Shown: positions 27,663 through 35,312 of the stretch, piece after piece
Position numbering within the stretch: the stretch's first letter is position 1
How the letters are laid out: each line of letters starts with the position of its first letter
Source of the DNA: CAZKAP01 sp964552195
Lineage (GTDB): Bacteria; Bacteroidota; Bacteroidia; Flavobacteriales; Flavobacteriaceae
Assembly: GCA_964552195.1 (NCBI GenBank)
Contig: CAZKFM010000001.1
Span: forward strand, 1-64,000
DNA length: 64,000 bases
Reading direction: 5' to 3'
Translations under genes and position numbers: made by a program
Notes under the pieces: model-generated
The model's input: only the letters and a program-made list of their open reading frames with translations
Told to the model about the DNA's origin: nothing
Databases searched by the model: none

Positions 27663-28352
27663 TTACTCGACTCGCTCAATCGTGCCCCCAATAAACACCT
27701 TTTCGTCCATTTTCAGGGGATCTCCGTGAATTTTTATTGTCCCACCGGCGCGAACCTCGGCACTGACGTAGTCGGTGGACTGTATTTCCGCCCTACCCCC
27801 GGCATCGACCCGAACAGTGGTGTATTCGGCCACGAAGTCCCCTGCCGACATCAGTCCTCCAGTACTGATTCGGATATCTTGGAAACGGGTCTTTCCGGAG
27901 ACGAATAGGTTACCCCCGGTAACCGCCTTGCACACCAGCTGGGTGAGTTCGGCATCGAGGTAAATCGAGCCTCCTTCCTGGGCTCTGATTTCTAATCGCT
28001 CCTGCTTAGCTCCCTGTTCCCAAACGATGCGCGATTCTTCATTGGCGTCCACCTCACTCAACTCCCCGTTGAAGTAAACCTTTACTTGGGTACGCTTGCC
28101 CGAGAAAATTTTGTCGATCTGCATCCGGAGTTTAAGTAGCTTGCCTTTTTGGACCACGGCAACTTTGTCCAGGTGCTGTCCGCTGATCACCACCTTGTTT
28201 TCCTCGGAAGGAATCAGGGTCACATTCAGCCCGTCGAATGCCTTTATCCGGGTAAAGGGATCCAGTGCTCGTTCATTCTGATCCGTCTGTCCGTTAACGA
28301 AGCCCGATGCACTTAGTGCCGAGAAGCACAGAGCAAGAATCAATTTGTTCAT
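27663..28352 (-). CDS. DUF2807 (head GIN domain) secreted protein
   Basis: 229 residues. A signal peptide of about 21 residues (ends VNGQ) precedes a right-handed beta-helix-like domain starting at FTRIKAFDGLNVTLIPSEENKVVISG, the usual DUF2807 opening. Repeating short strands such as GGSIYLDAELTQLVCKAVTGGNLFVSG and AGGRAEIQS run to the C-terminus. Such proteins are common in Bacteroidota; the function is unknown. It lies 21 bases downstream of rnr and nine bases upstream of the LysE gene on the same strand. Confidence 0.85.
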   Translation of the reverse strand: MNKLILALCFSALSASGFVNGQTDQNERALDPFTRIKAFDGLNVTLIPSEENKVVISGQHLDKVAVVQKGKLLKLRMQIDKIFSGKRTQVKVYFNGELSEVDANEESRIVWEQGAKQERLEIRAQEGGSIYLDAELTQLVCKAVTGGNLFVSGKTRFQDIRISTGGLMSAGDFVAEYTTVRVDAGGRAEIQSTDYVSAEVRAGGTIKIHGDPLKMDEKVFIGGTIERVE

Positions 28353-28373
28353 AGTATTCGCTTTAATGGTGTT

Positions 28374-30560
28374 CTAATCCGGGATCAGGGAGAAATCCAG
28401 GTGCCTCTTCTCCAGGTCGATATCCTTAACCATGACCGTTACTTCATCGCCCAATACAAAGCGCTTCTGCGTTCGGCTTCCCACTATGGCGTAATTCTTG
28501 GCATCGAAGAAATAGTAATCGCCCTTGATCTCCCGTATGCGTATCATGCCCTCGCACTTGTTGGAGATGATTTCCACATACATGCCCCATTCGGTAACTC
28601 CGGAAATCACCCCGCGGAACTCCTCTTCCAGGTGATCCTGCATGTAGCGGATCTGCATATACTTGATCGAATCCCTTTCGGCCTGGGTTGCCAGTATTTC
28701 ACGCTGTGAGCAGTGTTCCGACATTTCCTCGTAGGTGTCCTGTTTCACTGACTTACCCCCATTCAGGTAATGCTCCAGCAAACGGTGTACCATAACATCC
28801 GGATACCGTCGAATGGGTGATGTAAAATGGGTGTAGTAATCAAAGGCCAGTCCGTAATGACCGATATTATCCGTACTGTACTTAGCCTTGCTCATGCTCC
28901 GTATGGTGAGGGTATCGACCAGATTTTGTTCGGGTTTTCCCTTCACGTCATCCAGGAGCTGATTCAGATCCTGAGAGATGGTTTTTTTATCTCGAAGGTC
29001 CACACTGTGTCCGAAACGCGATATAACTCCGTTCAGGGCGATGAGTTTATCGGGATCCGGTTCGTCGTGTATGCGATAGACAAAAGTGGGTTGTGGCTTT
29101 CGTTTGCCGATAAAGGTCGCCACGCGTCTATTGGCCAGAAGCATGAATTCCTCTATCAGTTTGTTTGCATCCTTCGAGGTCTTGAAGAATACGCCCGTTG
29201 GCTCATTATTCTCATTCAGCTGAAACTTAACCTCTACTTTATCGAAGGAGATGGCCCCCATCTTCATCCTCCGCGCCCTTAACCGCTTGGCCAAAGTATC
29301 CAAAACCAACACGGCCTCGCGGACCTCATCGCTTACTTCATAGGCACCTTCGTCCCGAATGGATATGCGTTCGGGTATGTGGTTCCTGCCCGTTTCAATG
29401 ATATGCTGAGCTTCCTCGTAGGCGAAACGCTCGTCGGATTCTATGACGGTTCGGCCAAACCACTGATTGCGGACGTTGGCATCGTGATCGATTTCAAAAA
29501 CGGCCGAATAGGTGTACTTTTCTTCGTGGGGGCGCAACGAGCACGCCATGTTCGAAAGAATTTCCGGAAGCATGGGAACTACCCGGTCGACCAGATACAC
29601 TGATGTAGCCCGGTTAAACGCCTCGTCATCCAACAGGGTTCCGGGTTTGAGGTAATGCGAAACATCAGCTATGTGTATGCCGATTTCGTAATTGCCATTC
29701 TCCAGATTGCGGAAAGAAAGGGCGTCATCGAAGTCTTTCGCATCCTTAGGATCTATGGTGAAGGTGAGCACATTCCTCATGTCCCTTCGCCTGGCTATCT
29801 CTTTTTCGGTGATACGGGTATCGATCTGATTGGCGAAAGCCTCCACATCGGCCTCGAACTCATAGGGAAGCCCGTATTCCGCAAGTATGGCGTGCATCTC
29901 GGTGTGGTGTTCCCCAGGAGCACCCAAAACCTGCTTGACCCGGGCAACAGGAGAATTTCTCAGGTTTTCCCAGGAAAGCATTTCCACCAGAACCTTATCC
30001 CCGGATTTGGCGCCTCCGGTATCGCTCAGATTGATAAAGAAATCCGTGTATATCCTGGAATCCGCGGGCCGAACGAAGGCGAACTTATCCGAGAGTTCAA
30101 TGACCCCCACAAATTCCGTTCGATTCCGCTGCAGGACCTCCACGATCTCACCTTCACGCCTGCCCTCTCCCCGTTTTCGCTTCAAAGCCACGCGTACTTT
30201 GTCCTTGTGAAAGGCTCCGCCCAGGTCCGAGGACACCACGAATACATCTTCCTCGAGTTCTTCGGTGATGACATAACCGTTGCCGGCGCTATTCACATCC
30301 AGGGTGCCCTCCACGGTTTCGTGTTTCATGGGAGGCAGCTGATACCGGCCGTTCTGCGGTTCGATCAGCTTTCCTTGTGCCTTGAGTTGCCCCAACCTTC
30401 GTATCAGATCATTGCGACCTTTGGTATCGGTGATATTGAGAATACTGGCTATCTCCTTGTAGCTGAAAGTTCGGTCAGGATGCTTCTCGAGTACGGTGAA
30501 TAGTCCCTTGGTGATCTCGTTTCTGCGATGGATCTTCGCTCTTTTCTTTTGTTTGGACAT
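28374..30560 (-). CDS. rnr: Ribonuclease R
   Basis: 728 residues. It is a 3'-5' hydrolytic exoribonuclease that degrades structured RNA. The order is a winged-helix N-terminus (HRRNEITKGLFTVLEKHPDRTFSYKEIA), cold-shock-like OB domains (about 75-230), the RNB catalytic domain (about 255-580, with DPKDAKDFDDALS carrying the metal-binding Asp residues), and an S1 domain (about 640-725, EEEFRGVISGVTEWGMYVEI). The ATG at 30560 (MSKQKKRAKIHRRNE) was chosen; an in-frame extension of 14 residues upstream is not conserved in character. It faces the AT-rich DnaA-box region. Confidence 0.95.
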   Translation of the reverse strand: MSKQKKRAKIHRRNEITKGLFTVLEKHPDRTFSYKEIASILNITDTKGRNDLIRRLGQLKAQGKLIEPQNGRYQLPPMKHETVEGTLDVNSAGNGYVITEELEEDVFVVSSDLGGAFHKDKVRVALKRKRGEGRREGEIVEVLQRNRTEFVGVIELSDKFAFVRPADSRIYTDFFINLSDTGGAKSGDKVLVEMLSWENLRNSPVARVKQVLGAPGEHHTEMHAILAEYGLPYEFEADVEAFANQIDTRITEKEIARRRDMRNVLTFTIDPKDAKDFDDALSFRNLENGNYEIGIHIADVSHYLKPGTLLDDEAFNRATSVYLVDRVVPMLPEILSNMACSLRPHEEKYTYSAVFEIDHDANVRNQWFGRTVIESDERFAYEEAQHIIETGRNHIPERISIRDEGAYEVSDEVREAVLVLDTLAKRLRARRMKMGAISFDKVEVKFQLNENNEPTGVFFKTSKDANKLIEEFMLLANRRVATFIGKRKPQPTFVYRIHDEPDPDKLIALNGVISRFGHSVDLRDKKTISQDLNQLLDDVKGKPEQNLVDTLTIRSMSKAKYSTDNIGHYGLAFDYYTHFTSPIRRYPDVMVHRLLEHYLNGGKSVKQDTYEEMSEHCSQREILATQAERDSIKYMQIRYMQDHLEEEFRGVISGVTEWGMYVEIISNKCEGMIRIREIKGDYYFFDAKNYAIVGSRTQKRFVLGDEVTVMVKDIDLEKRHLDFSLIPD

Positions 30561-31107
30561 TCGCCTGTTTTGAAGTTTGATCGAAATTACGAAGAAACCC
30601 ACGTAACCAATCGCAAAGCCTTGTTTACAGCCTTACATTTTATATTAACCTTCTGAATTTTTAAATAAAGATTAATAATGATTATTATAGGGTGTTCATA
30701 AGGCTGAAAAAAATATTCAGCTTTATTTTGAAATTTGACTGCTTGCTATTTTTAACCAATTATCAACTCTGTAATAGCTTGGTAAATAGTGAGATTATGA
30801 AAGTTATCAACCGGTGTTCACAGAGTTAACTAAAGGTTACTGTGAGTATATTTCAGGTTAAGTCAGTGTTAACTAACTCGAAATTCAGGTGGATAATTTT
30901 GGCCCTAATTCTCATACTTTTCTCCGGCAGGATCCGGTATTTTGTATATAGGAACAGACAATTGATTTAAAGAAATTATTTCATCGGATTTTAATGTCGA
31001 ATAATTAACAATAGTGAGAGACGCTAAGGAGTTGATTTACGGTTGGCATTCCAGGTTATACACACTTATAAACATGTAAAATGGGCGGTACTGGTGAATT
31101 CGATGCT
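30561..31107. other. AT-rich intergenic region with DnaA-box-like sites, possible oriC
   Basis: No convincing gene lies between rnr and elaA. About 130 bases (30640-30770) are very AT-rich and include a hairpin (arms GCTGAA/TTCAGC at 30703-30708 and 30716-30721). DnaA-box-like sequences follow: TTATCAACT (30760), TTATCAACC (30804), GGTGGATAA (30888, minus-strand TTATCCACC) and TTATACACA (31056, exact to TTATNCACA). GTTAACTAA occurs twice (30825 and 30868). An AT-rich unwinding segment beside clustered DnaA boxes between divergent genes is the layout of a bacterial origin. No dnaA is in the window, so this remains a candidate. Confidence 0.35.
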
Positions 31108-31563
31108 ATGGAATTTTGGTTCGGCTCTTTCGAAGAACTCGATACTTCCCAACTGTATGCCCTGCTGCGGCTAAGATCCGAAGTCTTTGTCGTCGAACAG
31201 GACTGCGTGTATCAGGATATCGACAACAAAGATCAGTTTGCAAGGCATGTGCTGATGTATATGCAAGGCGAGCTGGTGGGGTATACCCGTCTTTTCGGAC
31301 CTGGACAGTACTTCGAGCGATCAAGCATAGGAAGAGTAGTGGTGTCGGAACGCATACGCGGCAGGAGCCTGGGAAGGCTATTAATGAAGAAAAGCATGGA
31401 CGAGCTCTATCGGCAATATGGCCGAGTCGACATAGAGATTTCAGCCCAGCAGTATTTGACTGCATTCTACGAGGAATTGGGGTTCCAGCCCTTCGGCCAG
31501 GGTTATCTGGAGGACGGTATTCCGCATATACGGATGTTGGCATCGAATAAACCTATGAAATAA
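31108..31563 (+). CDS. elaA: ElaA-family GNAT N-acetyltransferase
   Basis: 151 residues from the ATG at 31108. An ATG at 31081 would add nine residues, but E. coli ElaA begins at the equivalent of 31108. Family stretches are QLYALLRLRSEVFVVEQDCVYQDIDNKD, IGRVVVSERIRGRSLGRLLM (the acetyl-CoA loop, R-x-x-x-x-G/S form) and FYEELGFQPFGQGYLEDGIPHI. It is a predicted cytoplasmic acyl-CoA N-acyltransferase whose substrate is not known. It stands alone on the right of the AT-rich intergenic region. Confidence 0.88.
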   Translation: MEFWFGSFEELDTSQLYALLRLRSEVFVVEQDCVYQDIDNKDQFARHVLMYMQGELVGYTRLFGPGQYFERSSIGRVVVSERIRGRSLGRLLMKKSMDELYRQYGRVDIEISAQQYLTAFYEELGFQPFGQGYLEDGIPHIRMLASNKPMK

Positions 31564-31585
31564 AGTTCGGATAAATACCGAACTT
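31563..31585. promoter_or_regulatory. Inverted repeat upstream of the toxin-antitoxin remnant
   Basis: Perfect 8-base arms AAGTTCGG/CCGAACTT with a 7-base AT spacer start two bases before the end of elaA. It could be the operator of the downstream HTH antitoxin or a weak terminator of elaA. No T-run follows, which favours an operator. A near -7 box (TATTTTTA, 31591-31598) follows. Confidence 0.45.
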
Positions 31586-31607
31586 ATTCGTATTTTTACA
31601 GTTGTAA

Positions 31608-31727
31608 ATGAGATTGACCAACAAGAAAGTACTTGAAAAGTTAAAACGGAAAAACAAGGGGAATACTCCTTTGGTCAAAGCCATTGACAAATTGATTAAA
31701 GATATTGACGTTAACGATTGGATTTAG
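31608..31727 (+). pseudogene. Probable remnant of a HigB-like toxin gene
   Basis: A 39-codon ATG-to-stop frame, too short for a normal toxin. Its start (RLTNKKVLEKLKRKNKGNTPLVKAID) resembles, from memory, the N-terminus of HigB/RelE-type toxins of Bacteroidota (usually about 100-115 residues), and it ends NDWI like some of them. An in-frame internal deletion would explain this. It lies 10 bases before the HTH antitoxin-like gene, the usual toxin-first order of higBA. AT-rich codons contrast with neighbours. The alternative is a genuine small protein. The family link is from recalled similarity and is not proven. Confidence 0.45.
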
Positions 31728-31737
31728 CGGCAACATT

Positions 31738-32298
31738 ATGAAAACACAATTTGACATATCACATTTGATTGAGAGCGGAAAAATCCAAAACGAACTGGAT
31801 TTTGAAAGGGCATTGATTGCGGACAGAAAATTGCGTGTCCTCTCAAAGGAAAATCCAAAATTCAAAACCACACGAAAAAAGCTAAGAAATTTAATTGAGG
31901 AGTACGAAAATCAAAACTGGAGCGCCAACTCAAAAATATCGGACAAAAAATTGCGCGAAAGCGATGTAGCGGAATTAATTGCCGAAAAAGAAAGGCAGTT
32001 CATCCAGCGAAGAAAAGAGCTCATTCGAAAAAAACTGAAGAACTTGAACCTAACCCAACAAGATTTCGGGAAAATTTTGGGACACGGTAATAAATCTTAT
32101 ATCTCTGAACTAATGAACGGAGTCAGCCCATTTTCGTTAAAAGATTTAATTGTAATCAACCAACTTTTAAAAATTGATTTGGCCGATTTGGTACCGACTT
32201 TTTTGCCACAGTCTGACAGAAAGAAAATTAGGACTATAATAGAGAAATTAGACAATCCAAAATTGAAACTTAGTAAAAACGAACTGGAGATTGCATAA
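31738..32298 (+). CDS. HTH (XRE-type) antitoxin-like regulator
   Basis: 186 residues from the ATG at 31738. The N-terminal 95 residues are charged and helical. A helix-turn-helix follows at about 100-150 (LTQQDFGKILGHGNKSYISELMNG), typical of XRE/HigA-type regulators, then a short Lys-rich C-terminus. The gene is markedly more AT-rich than the surroundings and uses many AAA/ATT codons, which suggests transfer. It follows the toxin remnant by 10 bases, so it is probably a now-orphaned antitoxin and autoregulator. A bidirectional terminator follows. Confidence 0.75.
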   Translation: MKTQFDISHLIESGKIQNELDFERALIADRKLRVLSKENPKFKTTRKKLRNLIEEYENQNWSANSKISDKKLRESDVAELIAEKERQFIQRRKELIRKKLKNLNLTQQDFGKILGHGNKSYISELMNGVSPFSLKDLIVINQLLKIDLADLVPTFLPQSDRKKIRTIIEKLDNPKLKLSKNELEIA

Positions 32299-32336
32299 TT
32301 TACTCCTTCCGTTTTGCAATAGACCGTTGAAAGCCA

Positions 32337-32371
32337 TAAAAAAACCCCACAGTATTACTCGTGGGGTTTTT
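32337..32371. terminator. Bidirectional intrinsic terminator
   Basis: Arms AAAACCCCAC/GTGGGGTTTT (10 bases, perfect) around a 10-base loop, with A-run on the left and T-run on the right. It serves both the HTH gene (+) and the convergent secreted-protein gene (-). Confidence 0.88.
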
Positions 32372-32394
32372 AAGATAGGTATTTAACCATTTGC

Positions 32395-33204
32395 CTACCA
32401 ACTATCAAGGGCCTGTTGGGAACAGACGATAATCATTTTGGTCTTATCGTATATCACTTTGGAATCCGCACCAAAAGTAACTTCGGTACGTTCATCAAAC
32501 ATGGGTTCTGAAAGGCTGAAATGTAAAGAAACAACACCTACTGCACCTCCAAGAATATTATCTGCTGAGGCTTTGACTTCCTTGGTCTGCAGCACAAATC
32601 CATTCTTGTCTCTGCAAATAAGCTTGGTATCTTCCTCTGAGATTTCCAATTCATAAAATCGAAAGTCTTTTCGATTAGACTCAGCACGTGTTTCGGGGAT
32701 TATCCATCGTGCCTCAGTGAATTGTACAATTCTCGGCGAGGGGTTAGGATTTTCAATTTTCATCGAACCGTAGTCTACGAAGAAATTACCTCCATAGGGA
32801 TGTCCGGCGCTGTTTTCTGATCCAACGGTAAATAGAGGAATATCGGGTCCATAGTCCTCACCATCAAACCCGTAATGCGATTTTGCTTTTTCAATCGCAT
32901 CTTCAGACTTGCTTCCTAATGCCAATTGATTGCCTACATTAGGCATTTCCCCTGAATTCCATATTTCTACATAAGGCTGAGAAATTTTAGGCAGTATAAA
33001 TCCTTTGGTTCGGTCGGGCATGAAGTTGGTGGTCTGCTGGAATTTCTGGGATAGGTGACTGCTCAGTGAATCAAAAGAGCTTGTTTTCAGGCTAACGACC
33101 AAATGGTCGACGAAACCTTCTATACTTTCGGACTGGGCAGAGGACGTATAGGGTATCCACAGCAATACCAATAAAACGATTAGACGTGAAGGCAGGTTTT
33201 TCAT
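32395..33204 (-). CDS. Secreted protein of unknown function
   Basis: 269 residues, not recognised. A clear signal peptide (MKNLPSRLIVLLVLLWIPYTSSAQ) is followed by a mixed alpha/beta sequence. There is no lipobox, no T9SS C-terminal domain and no membrane span. Recognisable local patterns are a helical part with FVDHLVVSLKTSSFDSL, a Gly/Asp/Tyr-rich central loop region (about 110-150), and C-terminal strands. Base composition is AT-richer than the flanking protease genes and similar to the HTH gene. It lies alone between two convergent or tail-facing genes. Confidence 0.75.
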   Translation of the reverse strand: MKNLPSRLIVLLVLLWIPYTSSAQSESIEGFVDHLVVSLKTSSFDSLSSHLSQKFQQTTNFMPDRTKGFILPKISQPYVEIWNSGEMPNVGNQLALGSKSEDAIEKAKSHYGFDGEDYGPDIPLFTVGSENSAGHPYGGNFFVDYGSMKIENPNPSPRIVQFTEARWIIPETRAESNRKDFRFYELEISEEDTKLICRDKNGFVLQTKEVKASADNILGGAVGVVSLHFSLSEPMFDERTEVTFGADSKVIYDKTKMIIVCSQQALDSW

Positions 33205-33286
33205 AATCAGGAAATTTAGATTTGTGAGAAAAGTAGCTAAATTTCCTTAATAAGTCTTACTGAAAATTTGGCTCCGGATTGAGCCC

Positions 33287-34927
33287 TTATTTCTGATTGA
33301 GTATGGACCGGTATTCCCGGTTGTCGTCCAGGACTTGTATGGCTCGTTCCACGACCGGGTCGTCCTGGAGCAGAACGGGGTATAAACCTTCCCGATACAG
33401 TTGCCTGAGCAACAGTTCTTCACGAATTTCACCGAGCAGGTAATCCCGGGCCTGTAGCAGGAGTTGATCCCGGTCCTGTTGCAGTCTGGCGATGAGATCT
33501 CTGTATGCCTTCTCCATGCCAGGGGTAAGGTACAGGCTATCCTTTTGCATGGCGTTGTGCACCAGTTGCTCAGACTCGGTTTCCATGGAGAAATTAGAGG
33601 ACCGGAGAAACTCTGTAAAGGCCTTCCATATGCGGTCGTCATGTTTCCTCGGATTAGCAGGATCGAGTTCCGGATTTCCCTTGTTTACGTAGTCGTTGCA
33701 GAAATCGAAGAGGGTATATTCCTTTTCCATGGTACGGATCAGGGGATGGATAGGGGCATCTCCTACAGCTATATCCGGCGTGATGCCACCACCATCGGTA
33801 ACCGTGCGTCCATTGGGGGTCTTGAATTCGTTAAACTCCCGCGTTCGTATCGCGTTGCCTTCTTCGTCACGGCGGGAATAGTCCAGGGCCTGTATGCACC
33901 GGCCCGACGAGGTGTAGTATCGGGAAATGGTAACCTTAAGACTGGTGTTGTATTCCAGTGGAATCTGGCGTTGTACCAGCCCTTTGCCGAAACTGCGGGT
34001 TCCCAGTACTACGGCACGGTCGACGTCCTGCAGGCCGCCGGAAACGATTTCGCTGGCCGAGGCACTGCGACCGTTGATGAGCACGGCCAGCGGCACTTCA
34101 GGAACCAGGGGCTCGTTTTCCGTGCGGTACTGTCTGTTGAATTTCTTGATCCGTGAGCGGGTGAAAACCACGAGTTCGTTTTTGGGTACGAAGAGATTGA
34201 CCAGGTTGATGGCTTCTGAGAGCAAACCTCCAGGGTTTCCCCTAAGGTCCAGCACGAACTGAGTGGCTCCCTGATTCTTCAGGTCCTGTATGGCCGAGCT
34301 TACCTGTGAGGAGGCCTTGCTGTTGAATACGCGCAGGACTACATAACCCGTATGGTCTCCAACCATGCCGTAGTAGGGTACTGCATCCACCGTCACACCC
34401 TTTCGCGTCAGGCTTGCGTTATAGCTCTTTCCGCCCCGTTCGTACTTTACCGACACCTCGGTGTTCCGGGCGCCCCTCATGAGCTCATCGACTATGCCTT
34501 CGTATTCACCTACCGGGGTTCCGTCGATTTCCACGATTTCGTCCCCAGCTTTGAGGCCGGCCTCATCGGCCGGGAATCCCTTGTAAATCTCCAGGATCAC
34601 GATTTTGTCTTTGGCGGTGAGTACCGAGGCTCCGATACCCGAGTACGAGCCTGCCTGCCGAATCCGGGCCGATTCGATTTCCTCTTCGCTCATGTAGGTC
34701 GTGTAGGGATCCAGATCCTGGAGCATGCTCTTGATGGCAGAATTCATCAGATCTGCTGGACTGGTATCGTCCACATAATTCATGTTTAACTCCTTGAAGA
34801 GTGAAGTGAAAATTTCGATCTGCTTGGCAATTTCGAAGAAATCGTTGTTGGGCCGGAAGCCGCTGAAAACGGCTAAGGAAAGAACAACGGCCGATAATAT
34901 GGCCAGGGATTTACGTAAGGCTTTCAT
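33287..34927 (-). CDS. S41-family C-terminal processing peptidase
   Basis: 546 residues. One N-terminal membrane anchor or signal (about residues 7-25) precedes a helical region, a PDZ domain (about 90-170, YSGIGASVLTAKDKIVI), and the tail-specific protease domain (about 175-370). GRSASASEIVSGGLQD carries the catalytic Ser, and SFGKGLVQ the catalytic Lys. A long helical C-terminal extension (about 420-546) with Gln/Arg/Leu-rich stretches is typical of the Bacteroidota CtpA-like group. It cleaves periplasmic protein C-termini. The start overlaps the 3' end of rnpA by 17 bases, so translation is probably coupled. Confidence 0.93.
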   Translation of the reverse strand: MKALRKSLAILSAVVLSLAVFSGFRPNNDFFEIAKQIEIFTSLFKELNMNYVDDTSPADLMNSAIKSMLQDLDPYTTYMSEEEIESARIRQAGSYSGIGASVLTAKDKIVILEIYKGFPADEAGLKAGDEIVEIDGTPVGEYEGIVDELMRGARNTEVSVKYERGGKSYNASLTRKGVTVDAVPYYGMVGDHTGYVVLRVFNSKASSQVSSAIQDLKNQGATQFVLDLRGNPGGLLSEAINLVNLFVPKNELVVFTRSRIKKFNRQYRTENEPLVPEVPLAVLINGRSASASEIVSGGLQDVDRAVVLGTRSFGKGLVQRQIPLEYNTSLKVTISRYYTSSGRCIQALDYSRRDEEGNAIRTREFNEFKTPNGRTVTDGGGITPDIAVGDAPIHPLIRTMEKEYTLFDFCNDYVNKGNPELDPANPRKHDDRIWKAFTEFLRSSNFSMETESEQLVHNAMQKDSLYLTPGMEKAYRDLIARLQQDRDQLLLQARDYLLGEIREELLLRQLYREGLYPVLLQDDPVVERAIQVLDDNREYRSILNQK

Positions 34928-35312
34928 GCGCTCTATTTATGCTTTTTAGGAGGGAGTTCAGGTCGGACACAAGACCGGTGTAGGTGGGCTTCTGTCTTCC
35001 AAAGTACAGGAAAACCAGGCCCAGAGGACGCTCACCGCCCAACTCTTTACGAAGGGGACTCTTCCGATAGGCCTCCCTAAGCAGGCGTTTGATTCGGTTC
35101 CTGTCGACAGCCTTGCGGTGCACCCTCCTGGGCACGGCAAAGGCCACTTTATTGCTTTTGGCTTGCGCCAGGGGACCGTAAATCAACAGCAGGCCACCCT
35201 TTTTTAACCGTTTCCCCTCCCCGAACAAACGGGCGATATCCTCTCTGGAACGGAGTCGTTCCTCTTTCCCGAGTCCTTCGCTCCCAGCGTTATTCCGAGA
35301 CGGTGTATTCAT
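34911..35312 (-). CDS. rnpA: Ribonuclease P protein component
   Basis: 133 residues. It binds the RNase P RNA and pre-tRNA leader for 5' maturation of tRNAs. The family core is present: KEERLRSREDIARLFGEGKRL at the N-terminus and VAFAVPRRVHRKAVDRNRIKRLLREAYR, the RNR motif helix that binds the RNA. The gene overlaps the upstream M1 peptidase gene by 23 bases and the downstream S41 gene by 17 bases, so three unrelated products share one compact transcript. No rpmH is adjacent, unlike many bacteria. Confidence 0.94.
   Translation of the reverse strand: MNTPSRNNAGSEGLGKEERLRSREDIARLFGEGKRLKKGGLLLIYGPLAQAKSNKVAFAVPRRVHRKAVDRNRIKRLLREAYRKSPLRKELGGERPLGLVFLYFGRQKPTYTGLVSDLNSLLKSINRAHESLT

Noticed and set aside
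29655..30503. 282-codon plus-strand open frame opposite rnr
   Set aside because: It is fully antisense to conserved RNase R domains and has no recognisable protein features.
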